Of a DNA stretch of 52,697 bases, positions 1 to 9,415 are shown one piece after another. Source of the stretch: Alphaproteobacteria bacterium HGW-Alphaproteobacteria-14 (GTDB lineage Bacteria; Pseudomonadota; Alphaproteobacteria; Sphingomonadales; Sphingomonadaceae); contig PHEL01000018.1 of NCBI GenBank assembly GCA_002842925.1, forward strand, positions 1 through 52,697, in the 5' to 3' direction. The translations under genes and the position numbers were made by a program. The first letter of the stretch is position 1. Each line of letters starts with the position of its first letter. The notes under the pieces were generated by a model that was given only the letters and a program-made list of their open reading frames with translations, was not told the DNA's origin and made no database searches.

Positions 1-2
1 GG

Positions 3-119
3 ACCGGGCTATCGATGGGCCAATGGCTGACTATACCGCTGATACTGACTGGATTGATTGTCGTGTTCTTCGCGCTGCGGAACAAACCGCTGGCGAGCGG
101 GGGCGTGCAACCGACCTGA
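3..119 (+). CDS. lgt: Prolipoprotein diacylglyceryl transferase, C-terminal end only (5' end outside window)
   Basis: Frame 3 reads TGLSMGQWLTIPLILTGLIVVFFALRNKPLASGGVQPT*; the S-MGQWL-(S/T)-P transmembrane segment is typical of the Lgt C-terminus. Not in the ORF track because it is truncated. Confidence 0.82.
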   Translation, partial: TGLSMGQWLTIPLILTGLIVVFFALRNKPLASGGVQPT

Positions 120-2050
120 CCGCTGAGCCGGGGGCTGGCGGCGCGCGCGCGTGGAAAAGCGCGCTGCGGCTGATCGATCCCGAGTCTGAGGCCGATCGCG
201 AAGCGGCGCGCGCTGAGGCAAAAGCTGCCATCCGCGCCAAGGCGGACGCCGAAGCCAGGGCGCTTGCCGAGCAACAAGCCCGCGAACAGGCCCAAGCCGA
301 AGCGGAGGCCAAGGCCAAAGCTGCCCTCGAAGCGCAGGACAAGGCCCGCCGCGAAGCCGAAACACGCCGGAAATCCGAAGCCGAAGCGGAGGCCAAGGCC
401 AAGTCTCGTGCAGAACAGGAGGCGCGCCTCAAGGCCCAAGCCGCCGAGAAGGCCCGCGCCGAAGCAGAAGCCAAGGCCAAGGCCAAGGCAGAAGCCGAAC
501 AACGCGCTCGCGCCGAACGCGAAGCCCGCGAACGGGCTGCTGCTGAAGCCAAAGCCAAAGCAGCGGCCGAAGAAAGGGCACGCAAGGAAGCCGAAGCCAA
601 GGCCAAAGCAGCGGCCAAAGCCAAGGCCGAGGCTGAAGATCAAGCACGCCGCGAGGCCGCCGCCGCCGCCGCCGCCGAAGAACAGGCCCGCCGCGAAGCC
701 GAAGCGCGTAAACAAGCTGAAGCCAAGGCGCGCGCCAAAGCCAAGGCCGAAGCAGAAGCAAAAGCCCGCGCGGCAGCAGAGGAGAAAGCGCGCCGCGCAG
801 CCGAAGCGCGCGCTGAACGCGAGGCTCGCGAAAAGGCCGCTGCCGCTGCCGCTGCCGCTGCCGAAGCCAAGGCCAAGGCCAAGGCAGAAGCCGAAGAGCG
901 CGCCCGCCAGGAAGCCGAAGCTGCCGAAGCCGCTGCCTTGGCCGCCGCAAAACAAGCCGCCGCCGAAGAACAGGCCCGGCTCGAAGCCGAAGTCGCCGCG
1001 CGCGCCAATGTTGATGTCGGCAAGGCCCTGCGCCGCCTGATCCGCGAAACCGGCCCGATCAGCCTTGCGCATTATATGGGCGAAAGCAACGCGCGCTATT
1101 ATGCCAGCCGCGATCCGCTGGGCGATCAGGGCGATTTCATCACCGCGCCGGAAGTCAGCCAGATGTTCGGGGAACTGGTCGGGCTATGGCTGGCGGATCT
1201 GTGGGTGCGGATGGGCAGCCGCAAACACATCCACTATGTCGAACTTGGCCCCGGTCGCGGTACGCTGGCGCGCGATGCGCTCAGCACGGCGGCGCGCTAT
1301 GAATTCGCGCCTCAGGTGCACTTTGTCGAAACCTCGGCAACCTTGCGTGGGCTCCAGCGAGAGACATTTCCCGGCTGCCATCACCACCACGATCTTTCGA
1401 CCTTGCCCGATGATGCCCCGCTGCTGGTTGTCGCTAACGAATTTTTCGACGCATTGCCGATCCATCAACTGGTGCGCTCGGCCGATGGCTGGTTTGAACG
1501 GGTGGTCGGCCTGGAAGGCGACGCCTTCGCCTTTGGCACAGGCAAGGAGCGGATGGATCATCTGGTGCCATCAGGCTGGGTGCGCGCCAGTCAGGGATCG
1601 ATGATCGAAACCAGTCCGGCGGCCGTGGCGGTGATGGGCGAACTTGCGCAGCGACTGACCAATCAGGGCGGGGCGGCGCTGATCATCGATTATGGGCAGA
1701 CCGAATTGCGCGCCGGATCGACATTGCAGGCGATCAAGGCGCATCAGAAGGTCGATGTCTTCGCGCATCCGGGTGATGCCGATATCACCGCGCATGTCGA
1801 TTTCGAACTGCTCCAGCAGATCGCCCGCCAGCACGGTGCTGACGTGATGGGGGTGCAGATGCAGGGCGAATGGCTGCGGCAGATGGGGATCGACACGCGG
1901 CTGGAAGCGCTGCAACGCCGCAACCCCAAAGAGGCTGACAAGCTCAAACGTCAGCGCGACCGGCTGGTGGAATCGACCCATATGGGCACCTTGTTCAAAG
2001 TGCTCGGCATGTGCGGGCGGCGCTGGCCGTTCGGGGTGGGGTTTGAATAG
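23..2050 (+). CDS. MidA/NDUFAF7-family (DUF185) SAM-dependent methyltransferase with long Ala/Lys/Glu/Arg-rich N-terminal extension; start uncertain
   Basis: C-terminal ~340 aa carry MidA motifs (RETGPISLAHYMGESNARYYASRDPLGDQGDFITAPEVSQMFGELVGLWLADLW, VELGPGRGTLARD, ANEFFDALPIHQ, IIDYGQ). In-frame starts are ATG 23 (inside lgt), TTG 938 or ATG 1076. Confidence 0.85.
   Translation: MADYTADTDWIDCRVLRAAEQTAGERGRATDLTAEPGAGGARAWKSALRLIDPESEADREAARAEAKAAIRAKADAEARALAEQQAREQAQAEAEAKAKAALEAQDKARREAETRRKSEAEAEAKAKSRAEQEARLKAQAAEKARAEAEAKAKAKAEAEQRARAEREARERAAAEAKAKAAAEERARKEAEAKAKAAAKAKAEAEDQARREAAAAAAAEEQARREAEARKQAEAKARAKAKAEAEAKARAAAEEKARRAAEARAEREAREKAAAAAAAAAEAKAKAKAEAEERARQEAEAAEAAALAAAKQAAAEEQARLEAEVAARANVDVGKALRRLIRETGPISLAHYMGESNARYYASRDPLGDQGDFITAPEVSQMFGELVGLWLADLWVRMGSRKHIHYVELGPGRGTLARDALSTAARYEFAPQVHFVETSATLRGLQRETFPGCHHHHDLSTLPDDAPLLVVANEFFDALPIHQLVRSADGWFERVVGLEGDAFAFGTGKERMDHLVPSGWVRASQGSMIETSPAAVAVMGELAQRLTNQGGAALIIDYGQTELRAGSTLQAIKAHQKVDVFAHPGDADITAHVDFELLQQIARQHGADVMGVQMQGEWLRQMGIDTRLEALQRRNPKEADKLKRQRDRLVESTHMGTLFKVLGMCGRRWPFGVGFE
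185..1003 (+). repeat. Low-complexity GCC/AAG/GAA-type coding repeat (TolA-domain-II-like helix)
   Basis: Reiterated AEAKAKAEAEERARREA units; a 33-nt word gaagccaaggccaaggccaaggcagaagccgaa occurs exactly at 467-499 and 863-895. Confidence 0.85.
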
Positions 2051-2071
2051 GGCCATGACCTTCGGCCCGCA

Positions 2072-3610
2072 TTAAAGCCCCGCTTTTGCTGCCAGTTGTG
2101 CCGCCGCCGCCTTTGGTGTCATTTTGGCAGTGTCTTCGCGATCAACCGCAAGATTGGCCTCGCGCATTGCCTCAACGCTGATTGCGCCGACCAGCGGTTC
2201 CAGCGCGGCGATCACGCCTTCGTCCCCGGCGATCCGGGGCGACAGCATCAGCATCGCGTCATAGCTCGGCAGTGCGCCCTTGGGATCGGCCAGCACCACC
2301 AGCTTGTCCGCCGCAATCCGTCCGTCGGACGTATAAGCGCTGATAACGTCAGCCTCGCCCGATTTCAGTGCATTATACATAAACGTCGGCGCGAAATTGC
2401 GCGTCCCGGCGAAGCGCAAGCCATAGGCATCGCGCACCGCGATCCATTCGGGCCGCTCGAAAAACTCCGGGTCGCCGCCCACCGTCAGGCGCGGCGCGAC
2501 GGCGACCAGGTCGGAGAGCGAGGCCACCCCCAATTCCGCCGCCCGGTCGCTGCGCATGGCGAAGGCATAGGCGTTTTCGAACCCCAGACGGCCCAGCACC
2601 TTCACCCCGTTTGTTTGCCATTCCCATTCGCGGATGGTTTCATACATCGCCTCACGCCCCGGATTGTCCGCGCGTTTGAGGTAATTCGTCCAGATCGTGC
2701 CGGTGTAATCGACCGAGATATCAATGGCGGAGGACGCGACCGCCGAATGCACCACCGCGCTGCCCAGCCCGTCGCGATATTCGACTGCGTAACCCGCTGC
2801 CTCCAAGCGCGCACCGATCAATTGGGCGAGGATATATTGTTCGGAAAACTGCTTGGAGGCGATGACGATGCGGCGTTCATCGTTGCCGGCTCCTTGCGCC
2901 CATAGTGCAGCGAGGATGCCCATCACCACCACCGCAGCCCCGCCAAAGGTCATCCAGCGCGACCGTTTCGCCAGCCCCACCTCGATCACCCACAGCAGAT
3001 TATCCGCCGCCAGCGCCAGCCCCGCGCTGGCAAGGCACCCCGCCAGCACCAGCGCCCAGTTCTGCGTCTGCAAACCGGCAAAGATCGGATCGCCAAGGCT
3101 CGGCTGGCCGATGGTGGTGGCGAGCGTTGCCGCGCCGATGGTCCACACGCTTGCGGTGCGGATCCCGGCCATGATGAAGGGCGCGGACAGCGGTGCCTCG
3201 ACCAGTGTCAGTTTCTGCCACTTGGTCATGCCGACGCCGTCCGCCGCTTCGAGCACGCCGGGGTCGAGATTGGCCTGCGCGGTCACCGCGTTGCGCAGGA
3301 TCGGAAGCAGCGCATAGAGCGTCAGCGCCATCAGCGCGGGCAGAAACCCGAGCGTCGGCAGGCCTTCACCGAACACCGCGCGCAAGGACAGCAGCAGCGG
3401 GAAGAACAGCGCCAGCAGCGCCAGCGCGGGGATGGTCTGGACAAGGCTCGCCAGCCCCAAGGTGATCCGCGCCACCACCGGCGAACGGCTGGCCCACACC
3501 GCCATCGGCAGCGCAATCAGCATGGCGAGGCCGATCGCGCTGGCCGACAGCACCACGTGCGCCGCCAGCTTGTCACCCAGGCCGGGGAGGATGTCCCAGA
3601 TATCGCCCAT
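2072..3610 (-). CDS. Glycine betaine/choline-type (OpuBC-like) ABC transporter permease fused to substrate-binding domain
   Basis: N-terminal BPD-type permease (LVQTIPALALLALFFPLL, LRNAVTA) and C-terminal OpuAC-like domain (IVIASKQFSEQYILAQLIGARLEAAGY). Confidence 0.9.
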   Translation of the reverse strand: MGDIWDILPGLGDKLAAHVVLSASAIGLAMLIALPMAVWASRSPVVARITLGLASLVQTIPALALLALFFPLLLSLRAVFGEGLPTLGFLPALMALTLYALLPILRNAVTAQANLDPGVLEAADGVGMTKWQKLTLVEAPLSAPFIMAGIRTASVWTIGAATLATTIGQPSLGDPIFAGLQTQNWALVLAGCLASAGLALAADNLLWVIEVGLAKRSRWMTFGGAAVVVMGILAALWAQGAGNDERRIVIASKQFSEQYILAQLIGARLEAAGYAVEYRDGLGSAVVHSAVASSAIDISVDYTGTIWTNYLKRADNPGREAMYETIREWEWQTNGVKVLGRLGFENAYAFAMRSDRAAELGVASLSDLVAVAPRLTVGGDPEFFERPEWIAVRDAYGLRFAGTRNFAPTFMYNALKSGEADVISAYTSDGRIAADKLVVLADPKGALPSYDAMLMLSPRIAGDEGVIAALEPLVGAISVEAMREANLAVDREDTAKMTPKAAAAQLAAKAGL

Positions 3611-4389
3611 CAGGTGCGGCTTCCCCCAAGGCCCTCTAACGCGGCGAGCCGTTCAGCCTGTTCACGCGGCACCGCGACAAGGCCCTGGGCGATTGCACCG
3701 CCAGCCCCTGCCAGCAGCGCGCGCGGGGTTTCATCCGCCACCAGCCGTCCGCCGTCCATCACCAGCACCCGGTCAGCCAGCAGCAGCGCTTCGGCCATGT
3801 CGTGCGTCACCATCACCGTGGTGAGGTCGAGCCGTTCATGCAACTCGCGCACCTTGGCGCCCAGCGCGTCGCGGGTGACCGGATCGAGCGCGCCAAAGGG
3901 TTCGTCCATCAGCAGCAGTTCCGGCCCGCCCGCCAGCGCCCGCGCCACGCCGACCCGCTGACGCTGACCGCCGGAAAGTTCATCGGGCATCCGGCTCGCC
4001 ATCGCCGGTTCGAGTTCGACCAGCGCCAGCAGCTGCGCGATTCGCTCGGGCGGCAGCTTTTCGCCAGCCAGCCTTGGCCCGATGGCGATGTTTTCGCCAA
4101 CCGGGAAATGCGGGAACAGGCCCACCCCCTGAAACACATAGCCGACCCGGCGGCGCAGGCGCGCAGGGTTGAGCGCGCTTACATCCTCGCCGCCGAACAG
4201 CACCCGGCCTTCACTCGGCGCTACCAGCGTGTTGACCGTTTTGAGCAGCGTCGACTTGCCCGATCCCGATGCGCCGACCAGCGCCACGAAACTCCCCGCC
4301 GCAATGTCGCAGGTAACGCCGCCGACCGCGGTGATTGCCCCAAAGCGGCAGATCACCCTGTCGAACTGGAGAATGGGTGCGGCGGTCAT
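3610..4389 (-). CDS. ABC transporter ATP-binding protein, osmoprotectant type
   Basis: Walker A GASGSGKST, Q-loop VFQ, LSGGQRQRV, Walker B LLLMDEPFGALD; overlaps the downstream permease by one base. Confidence 0.92.
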   Translation of the reverse strand: MTAAPILQFDRVICRFGAITAVGGVTCDIAAGSFVALVGASGSGKSTLLKTVNTLVAPSEGRVLFGGEDVSALNPARLRRRVGYVFQGVGLFPHFPVGENIAIGPRLAGEKLPPERIAQLLALVELEPAMASRMPDELSGGQRQRVGVARALAGGPELLLMDEPFGALDPVTRDALGAKVRELHERLDLTTVMVTHDMAEALLLADRVLVMDGGRLVADETPRALLAGAGGAIAQGLVAVPREQAERLAALEGLGGSRT

Positions 4390-4503
4390 CGGCTGGAGGT
4401 TAGCGATGATCAGGCGATTGTGCCAGCTTTGCCCGATTGGCCTTTGCAGCGCCGCTTGCTATGCGCATTGTCAGAACGATCATTTCACCGCCGGGAACAA
4501 ATC

Positions 4504-5670
4504 ATGCGCGCCACCCCCGATTTCGATTTCCAGCTTGGCGAAGCTGCGGAGATGATCCGCGACAGCACCGCGCGCTTTGCTGACGAACAGATTGCACCGT
4601 TGGCGGAGCGCACCGACCGCGAAGACCGCTTCCCGCGCGAGCTGTGGGAGCCGATGGGCGCGCTGGGCCTGCACGGCATTACGGTCGAGGAAGAATGGGG
4701 CGGGCTGGGGCTGGGCTATCTCGAACACGTGATCGCGGTCGAGGAAGTCAGCCGCGCGTCGGCCAGCGTCGGGCTTTCCTATGGCGCACATTCCAACCTC
4801 TGCCTCAACCAGATCCGCCGCTGGGGGAATGACGAGCAGAAGGCCAGGTATCTGCCGAAACTGATTTCGGGCGAACACGTCGGCAGCCTCGCCATGTCGG
4901 AAGCGGGCGCGGGGTCGGACGTGGTCTCGATGAAGCTCAAGGCCGAAGCAGTGCAGGGCGGCTACGTCCTTAATGGCACCAAGTTCTGGATCACCAACGC
5001 GCCGGAAGCCGATACGCTGGTGGTCTATGCCAAGACCGACGGCCACGCCGGATCGCGCGGCATCACCGCCTTCCTGATCGAGAAGGGCGATGAAGGATTT
5101 TCCATCGGCCAGAAGATCAGCAAGGTCGGGATGAAAGGCTCGCCCACCGCCGAGCTGGTGTTTTCGGACTGCTTCATCCCCGAAGACCGCATCATGGGGC
5201 CATTGAACGGCGGGGTCGGCGTGCTGATGAGCGGGCTGGATTATGAACGCGTGGTACTCGCCGGGTTGCAGCTGGGCATCATGCAGGCGTGCCTCGACAC
5301 GGTGATCCCGTATCTGCGCGAGAGGAAGCAGTTCGGAAAGCCGATCGGCTCGTTCCAGCTGATGCAGGCCAAGGTCGCCGATATGTATGTCGCCCTGCAA
5401 TCGGCCCGCGCCTACACCTATGCGGTGGCGAAGGCCTGTGACGCCGGGCAGACGACGCGCTTCGATGCGGCGGGGGTGATTTTGCTGGCGAGCGAAAACG
5501 CCTTCAAGGTTGCCGCCGAAAGCGTGCAGGCGCTGGGCGGGGCGGGCTATACCACCGACTGGCCGGTCGAACGCTATATGCGCGACGCCAAGCTGCTCGA
5601 CATCGGCGCGGGCACGAATGAGATCCGCCGGATGCTGATCGGGCGCGAATTGATTGGAGCAGCAGGATGA
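4504..5670 (+). CDS. Isovaleryl-CoA dehydrogenase (acyl-CoA dehydrogenase family)
   Basis: Start MRATPDFDFQLGEAAEMIRD; LAMSEAGAGSDVVSMKLKA, FWITNAPEADTLVVYAKTD, AKLLDIGAGTNEIRRMLIGREL. Confidence 0.9.
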   Translation: MRATPDFDFQLGEAAEMIRDSTARFADEQIAPLAERTDREDRFPRELWEPMGALGLHGITVEEEWGGLGLGYLEHVIAVEEVSRASASVGLSYGAHSNLCLNQIRRWGNDEQKARYLPKLISGEHVGSLAMSEAGAGSDVVSMKLKAEAVQGGYVLNGTKFWITNAPEADTLVVYAKTDGHAGSRGITAFLIEKGDEGFSIGQKISKVGMKGSPTAELVFSDCFIPEDRIMGPLNGGVGVLMSGLDYERVVLAGLQLGIMQACLDTVIPYLRERKQFGKPIGSFQLMQAKVADMYVALQSARAYTYAVAKACDAGQTTRFDAAGVILLASENAFKVAAESVQALGGAGYTTDWPVERYMRDAKLLDIGAGTNEIRRMLIGRELIGAAG

Positions 5671-5969
5671 GCGACGACGATTACGTTTACGATGAAGCCA
5701 GCGGCGAGTGGCTGCCTGCGTCCGAACTGGCGGCCAAGCGCGCGGCGGAGGATGCTGTCGAAGTGCGCGATGCGGTCGGCAATCTGCTGGCCGATGGCGA
5801 TGCGGTGACGCTGATCAAGGATCTTGAGGTCAAGGGCGCGGGCCAGACGCTGAAGCAAGGCACGCTGATCAAGTCGATCCGCCTGACCGGCGACGCGCAG
5901 GAAATCGACTGCAAATATCCCGGCATCAAGGGCCTCGTCCTGCGGGCCGAATTTGTGCGGAAACGGTGA
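5667..5969 (+). CDS. PhnA-domain (YjdM C-terminal-like) protein without zinc ribbon
   Basis: VRDAVGNLLADGDAVTLIKDLEVKGAGQTLKQGTLIKSIRL...[14 protein letters not shown] matches the PhnA_C pattern; ATGA overlap with the upstream gene. Confidence 0.8.
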   Translation: MSDDDYVYDEASGEWLPASELAAKRAAEDAVEVRDAVGNLLADGDAVTLIKDLEVKGAGQTLKQGTLIKSIRLTGDAQEIDCKYPGIKGLVLRAEFVRKR

Positions 5970-6394
5970 TCGTCGACGGCACCGTTCTGCTGCTGTTTTG
6001 CTCCGCTTGCGGCGCACGGCACCCCAATTTCCAGTTTTCGGGCGATACCGACATGGACATGGATGGACTTGGTTCGGCAGGTGATCGCACGGGGGCGCGG
6101 CTTGTCCTGTTTCGCGCCCTGCGCGGCGATGTGGAGGGTGCGTGGCTTGACGGGGAATTGCGGTCCGCAAGTCTGGCAAGCGTCACGCCGCTTGCGCCCT
6201 CAGCCAAAGGGCTGGACTTCGCGAGTTTCCGCAAGCTTTACCGACCGCCCGAGTTGAAATTCCACTGCCCTTGGTGCGATGCGGCGGAGATGGCCGTATC
6301 GCGGGAGATGACGCCAGCCGAATTTGTCGATGCCGGAGGACGGATCGACTTCATCGGCGCTATCGAATTACGTGAAGGACAAGCCTTTTCATGA
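5966..6394 (+). CDS. Hypothetical protein with two CxxC knuckles (GTG start)
   Basis: FCSACG near N-terminus and HCPWC near C-terminus; GTGA overlap with the upstream stop. Confidence 0.7.
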   Translation: MIVDGTVLLLFCSACGARHPNFQFSGDTDMDMDGLGSAGDRTGARLVLFRALRGDVEGAWLDGELRSASLASVTPLAPSAKGLDFASFRKLYRPPELKFHCPWCDAAEMAVSREMTPAEFVDAGGRIDFIGAIELREGQAFS

Positions 6395-7998
6395 CCGCCC
6401 CCACGCTCACCACCAAACTCGACCGGGAGAGCCCCGAGGCCAAGGCGCGGTTTACGTATAACCACGCGCTCACGCAGGAACTGCGCGCCGCTGTGGCCGA
6501 AGCCGCGCTCGGCGGGCCGGAGAAGCATCGCGAACGCCACGTGTCGCGCGGGAAGCTGCTGCCGCGCGAGCGGGTGGAGCGGTTGCTCGATCCGGGTTCG
6601 CCCTTGCTTGAGATCGGGCAATTGGCGGCGAACGGCATGTACGAGGGTGACGTCAACGGTGCCTCGATCATCTGCGGCGTGGGGCGCGTTTCGGGGCGGC
6701 AGTGCATGATCGTGTGCAATGACGCGACCGTGAAGGGCGGCACCTATTACCCGATGACGGTCAAGAAGCACCTGCGCGCGCAGGAGATCGCGCAGGAGAA
6801 CCGCCTGCCGTGCATCTACCTCGTCGACAGCGGCGGGGCGAACCTGCCGCATCAGAGCGAGGTCTTCCCTGACCGTGACCATTTCGGGCGGATCTTCTTC
6901 AATCAGGCGAATATGAGCGCGCTCGGCATTCCGCAGATCGCCTGCGTGATGGGCAGCTGCACCGCCGGGGGCGCATACGTGCCTGCCATGTCCGACGAGA
7001 GCGTGATCGTGCGCAACCAGAGCACGATCTTCCTCGCCGGCCCGCCGCTGGTGAAGGCCGCGACCGGCGAGGAAATCACCGCCGAAGACTTGGGCGGCGG
7101 TGACCTCCACGCCAAGAAATCGGGCGTGGTCGATCACCTCGCGGAGAATGACGAACACGCGCTCACCATCGTGCGCGATATCGTCAGCCACCTCGGCGCG
7201 AACACCGGCGCGGCCAAGGACATGGCGCTCAAAGACCCGCGCCCGCCCAAGTTCGACGCAGATGACCTCTACGCTATCATCCCCGATGACGTGCGCGCGC
7301 CCTATGACGTGAAGGAAGTGATCGCGCGGCTGGTCGACGGCTCTGAGTTTCACGAGTTCAAGGCGCATTACGGCTCCACGCTGGTGTGCGGTTTTGCGCA
7401 TATCTGGGGGATGCCGGTTGCGATTCTGGCGAACAACGGCGTGCTGTTTTCCGAAAGCGCACAGAAGGGCGCGCATTTCATTGAACTGGCGTGCCAGCGC
7501 CGCATTCCGCTGCTGTTCCTCCAGAATATCAGCGGCTTCATGGTGGGCGGCAAATACGAGGCGGAAGGCATCGCCAAGCACGGCGCGAAGCTCGTCACCG
7601 CCGTCGCCACCGCCACCGTGCCCAAACTCACCGTGGTGATCGGCGGGAGCTTCGGCGCGGGGAACTACGGGATGTGCGGGCGGGCCTATAGCCCACGCTT
7701 CATGTTCACCTGGCCCAACGCGCGCATTTCGGTGATGGGCGGCGAGCAGGCAGCATCCGTGCTCGCCACCGTCCACCGCGACGCCGACACATGGGACGAA
7801 GCCGCGACCGAGGCCTTCAAGGCCCCGATCCGCCAGAAATACGAGGACGAAGGCAACCCCTATTACGCCACCGCCCGACTGTGGGACGACGGCGTGGTCG
7901 ACCCGGTGCAGACGCGGGATGTGCTGGGGCTGGCGTTGGCGGCGTGCCTTGAGGCACCGATTGCGGAGCGGCCCGCGTTTGGGGTGTTCAGGATGTGA
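6391..7998 (+). CDS. Methylcrotonoyl-CoA carboxylase carboxyltransferase (beta) subunit
   Basis: Carboxyltransferase motifs ([86 protein letters not shown]). Confidence 0.93.
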   Translation: MTAPTLTTKLDRESPEAKARFTYNHALTQELRAAVAEAALGGPEKHRERHVSRGKLLPRERVERLLDPGSPLLEIGQLAANGMYEGDVNGASIICGVGRVSGRQCMIVCNDATVKGGTYYPMTVKKHLRAQEIAQENRLPCIYLVDSGGANLPHQSEVFPDRDHFGRIFFNQANMSALGIPQIACVMGSCTAGGAYVPAMSDESVIVRNQSTIFLAGPPLVKAATGEEITAEDLGGGDLHAKKSGVVDHLAENDEHALTIVRDIVSHLGANTGAAKDMALKDPRPPKFDADDLYAIIPDDVRAPYDVKEVIARLVDGSEFHEFKAHYGSTLVCGFAHIWGMPVAILANNGVLFSESAQKGAHFIELACQRRIPLLFLQNISGFMVGGKYEAEGIAKHGAKLVTAVATATVPKLTVVIGGSFGAGNYGMCGRAYSPRFMFTWPNARISVMGGEQAASVLATVHRDADTWDEAATEAFKAPIRQKYEDEGNPYYATARLWDDGVVDPVQTRDVLGLALAACLEAPIAERPAFGVFRM

Positions 7999-8585
7999 TG
8001 GGAGAACAGATGCAAATCGAAGAGGAGCGGGGCACGGTGCACAACAATGCCGCTGGTTTGGCAAAAGTGAAAAATCTGTTTTTGCTTTTCCTGCTTGTGG
8101 CGGTTCTTGCAACTGCCATTTGGCTTTTCCGTGGGTCTGTGGGCTGGCCAGTCGCTAGTGCGCTTGAAGACGAAAATGGAGCAAAAATTTCAGTTTATCG
8201 AAACGATTTCATAAGCACATCAGAAATTGTTTTCGATATCGTGGACGTCGATTATGCAGAATCTCCTTTAGGGATGACAAGGAAACTCTTGAAAGCTGCG
8301 GATGCATTGAAGGAGCACAACTTCGAGAGGGTCTTCCTCGCTCATCGTGGAGAAAAAAAGTTCTACCTAGATGGATATTATTTCCAAAGGCTCGGCAGAG
8401 AGCGTTCCTGGCAGAACCCGATCTATACCATCCGCACACTCCCAGAAAACGTCATGAGGCTCGATGGAAGCCCAGCCTATGGCTCGTGGACCGGTGGCTG
8501 GATTGGTGTAATGGGGCGGCAATTGGAAGATGCTAATCAGTTCCACCGAGATTGGTGGTTGTCTGATGAGATCTCAGGTTCGTGA
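7995..8585 (+). CDS. Hypothetical single-pass membrane protein
   Basis: One N-terminal hydrophobic segment ([19 protein letters not shown]); start overlaps the upstream stop; visibly lower GC than its neighbours. Confidence 0.65.
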   Translation: MMGEQMQIEEERGTVHNNAAGLAKVKNLFLLFLLVAVLATAIWLFRGSVGWPVASALEDENGAKISVYRNDFISTSEIVFDIVDVDYAESPLGMTRKLLKAADALKEHNFERVFLAHRGEKKFYLDGYYFQRLGRERSWQNPIYTIRTLPENVMRLDGSPAYGSWTGGWIGVMGRQLEDANQFHRDWWLSDEISGS

Positions 8586-8663
8586 TTCCTTAGCTAACCC
8601 CACGCGCCCCCTTGCGTAACTCCCCCGATTACGGGCACATACGCTTGGGGGAGGGATTACACT

Positions 8664-9293
8664 TTGCCGCACGGACACACCCGCAGACCAACGTTGCTGT
8701 CGCGCATCGTGCGCCGGATCATTCTGGCGATCTGGCAACTTAGGGGTTGGAAGATCGACTCTCCGTTGCCCAAACACCTGAAAAAATACGTGATCGCGGG
8801 CGCGCCGCATACTTCCAACTGGGATTTCGTGTTCTTCACCGGGGCGACCCACGAAGAAGGTATCAAGCCCAATTTCATGGGCAAGCATACGTTGTTCACC
8901 GGCATCATGAAAAACTTCATGCTCGACATGGGCGGCGTCCCGATTGATCGCCGCAAAAGCACCAATGCCACCCAGCAGGTTGCCGCCGAATTCGCCGCGC
9001 GCGATGAACTGGCGCTGGTGATCGCGGCCGAAGGCACCCGCAAATCGGACGGCAAGTGGAAATCCGGTTTCTACCATATTGCCCGCGCGGCCAATGTCCC
9101 GATCGTCCCCGCCTTTGCCGATAATGCCAACATGATCGTGAGTTTTGGTCCGCCAATGCTGCCGACCGGCAATTATGGCGAGGACTTGCTGAAAATCGCC
9201 GAATGGTTCCGCGCAAAGCTGCCCGATTACGAGCGCTTCAAAGTGCTCGAACAACAGGCGCGCGATATTATCGCGGGCAAGAACGATGTCTGA
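8664..9293 (+). CDS. 1-acyl-sn-glycerol-3-phosphate acyltransferase-family protein (TTG start)
   Basis: HTSNWD and EGTRK motifs with GGVPIDRR, typical of PlsC-like acyltransferases. Confidence 0.85.
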   Translation: MPHGHTRRPTLLSRIVRRIILAIWQLRGWKIDSPLPKHLKKYVIAGAPHTSNWDFVFFTGATHEEGIKPNFMGKHTLFTGIMKNFMLDMGGVPIDRRKSTNATQQVAAEFAARDELALVIAAEGTRKSDGKWKSGFYHIARAANVPIVPAFADNANMIVSFGPPMLPTGNYGEDLLKIAEWFRAKLPDYERFKVLEQQARDIIAGKNDV

Positions 9294-9415
9294 ACTGCCG
9301 GAAACCGCTCAAATCGACCAACCGCACTGTTTCGCCGCACAAATGGCACGTCGCACCCTTTAAGCCTGCGCCCGCTTGGCCTATGTTGCATCCCAGCAAG
9401 GAGGCGCGCTGAACC

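Noticed and set aside
31-1040. Several long ORFs on both strands within the Ala-rich repeat (31-624 -, 264-1040 +, 429-950 -, 640-1023 -)
   Set aside because: Artefacts of the periodic GCC/AAG/GAA sequence; they give Arg/Pro/Leu/Ser low-complexity translations and conflict with the frame that continues into MidA.
3802-4503. N-terminal extension of the isovaleryl-CoA dehydrogenase ORF
   Set aside because: Antisense to the ABC ATPase; the recognisable protein starts at ATG 4504.
6238-8112. 624-aa minus-strand ORF
   Set aside because: Antisense of MCC beta; His/Arg-rich translation typical of a shadow ORF in high-GC DNA.
8620-8653. ctccccc/gggggag inverted repeat before the acyltransferase gene
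   Set aside because: 7-bp homopolymer-like stem with a 20-nt loop and no U-tract; too weak to call a terminator or operator.
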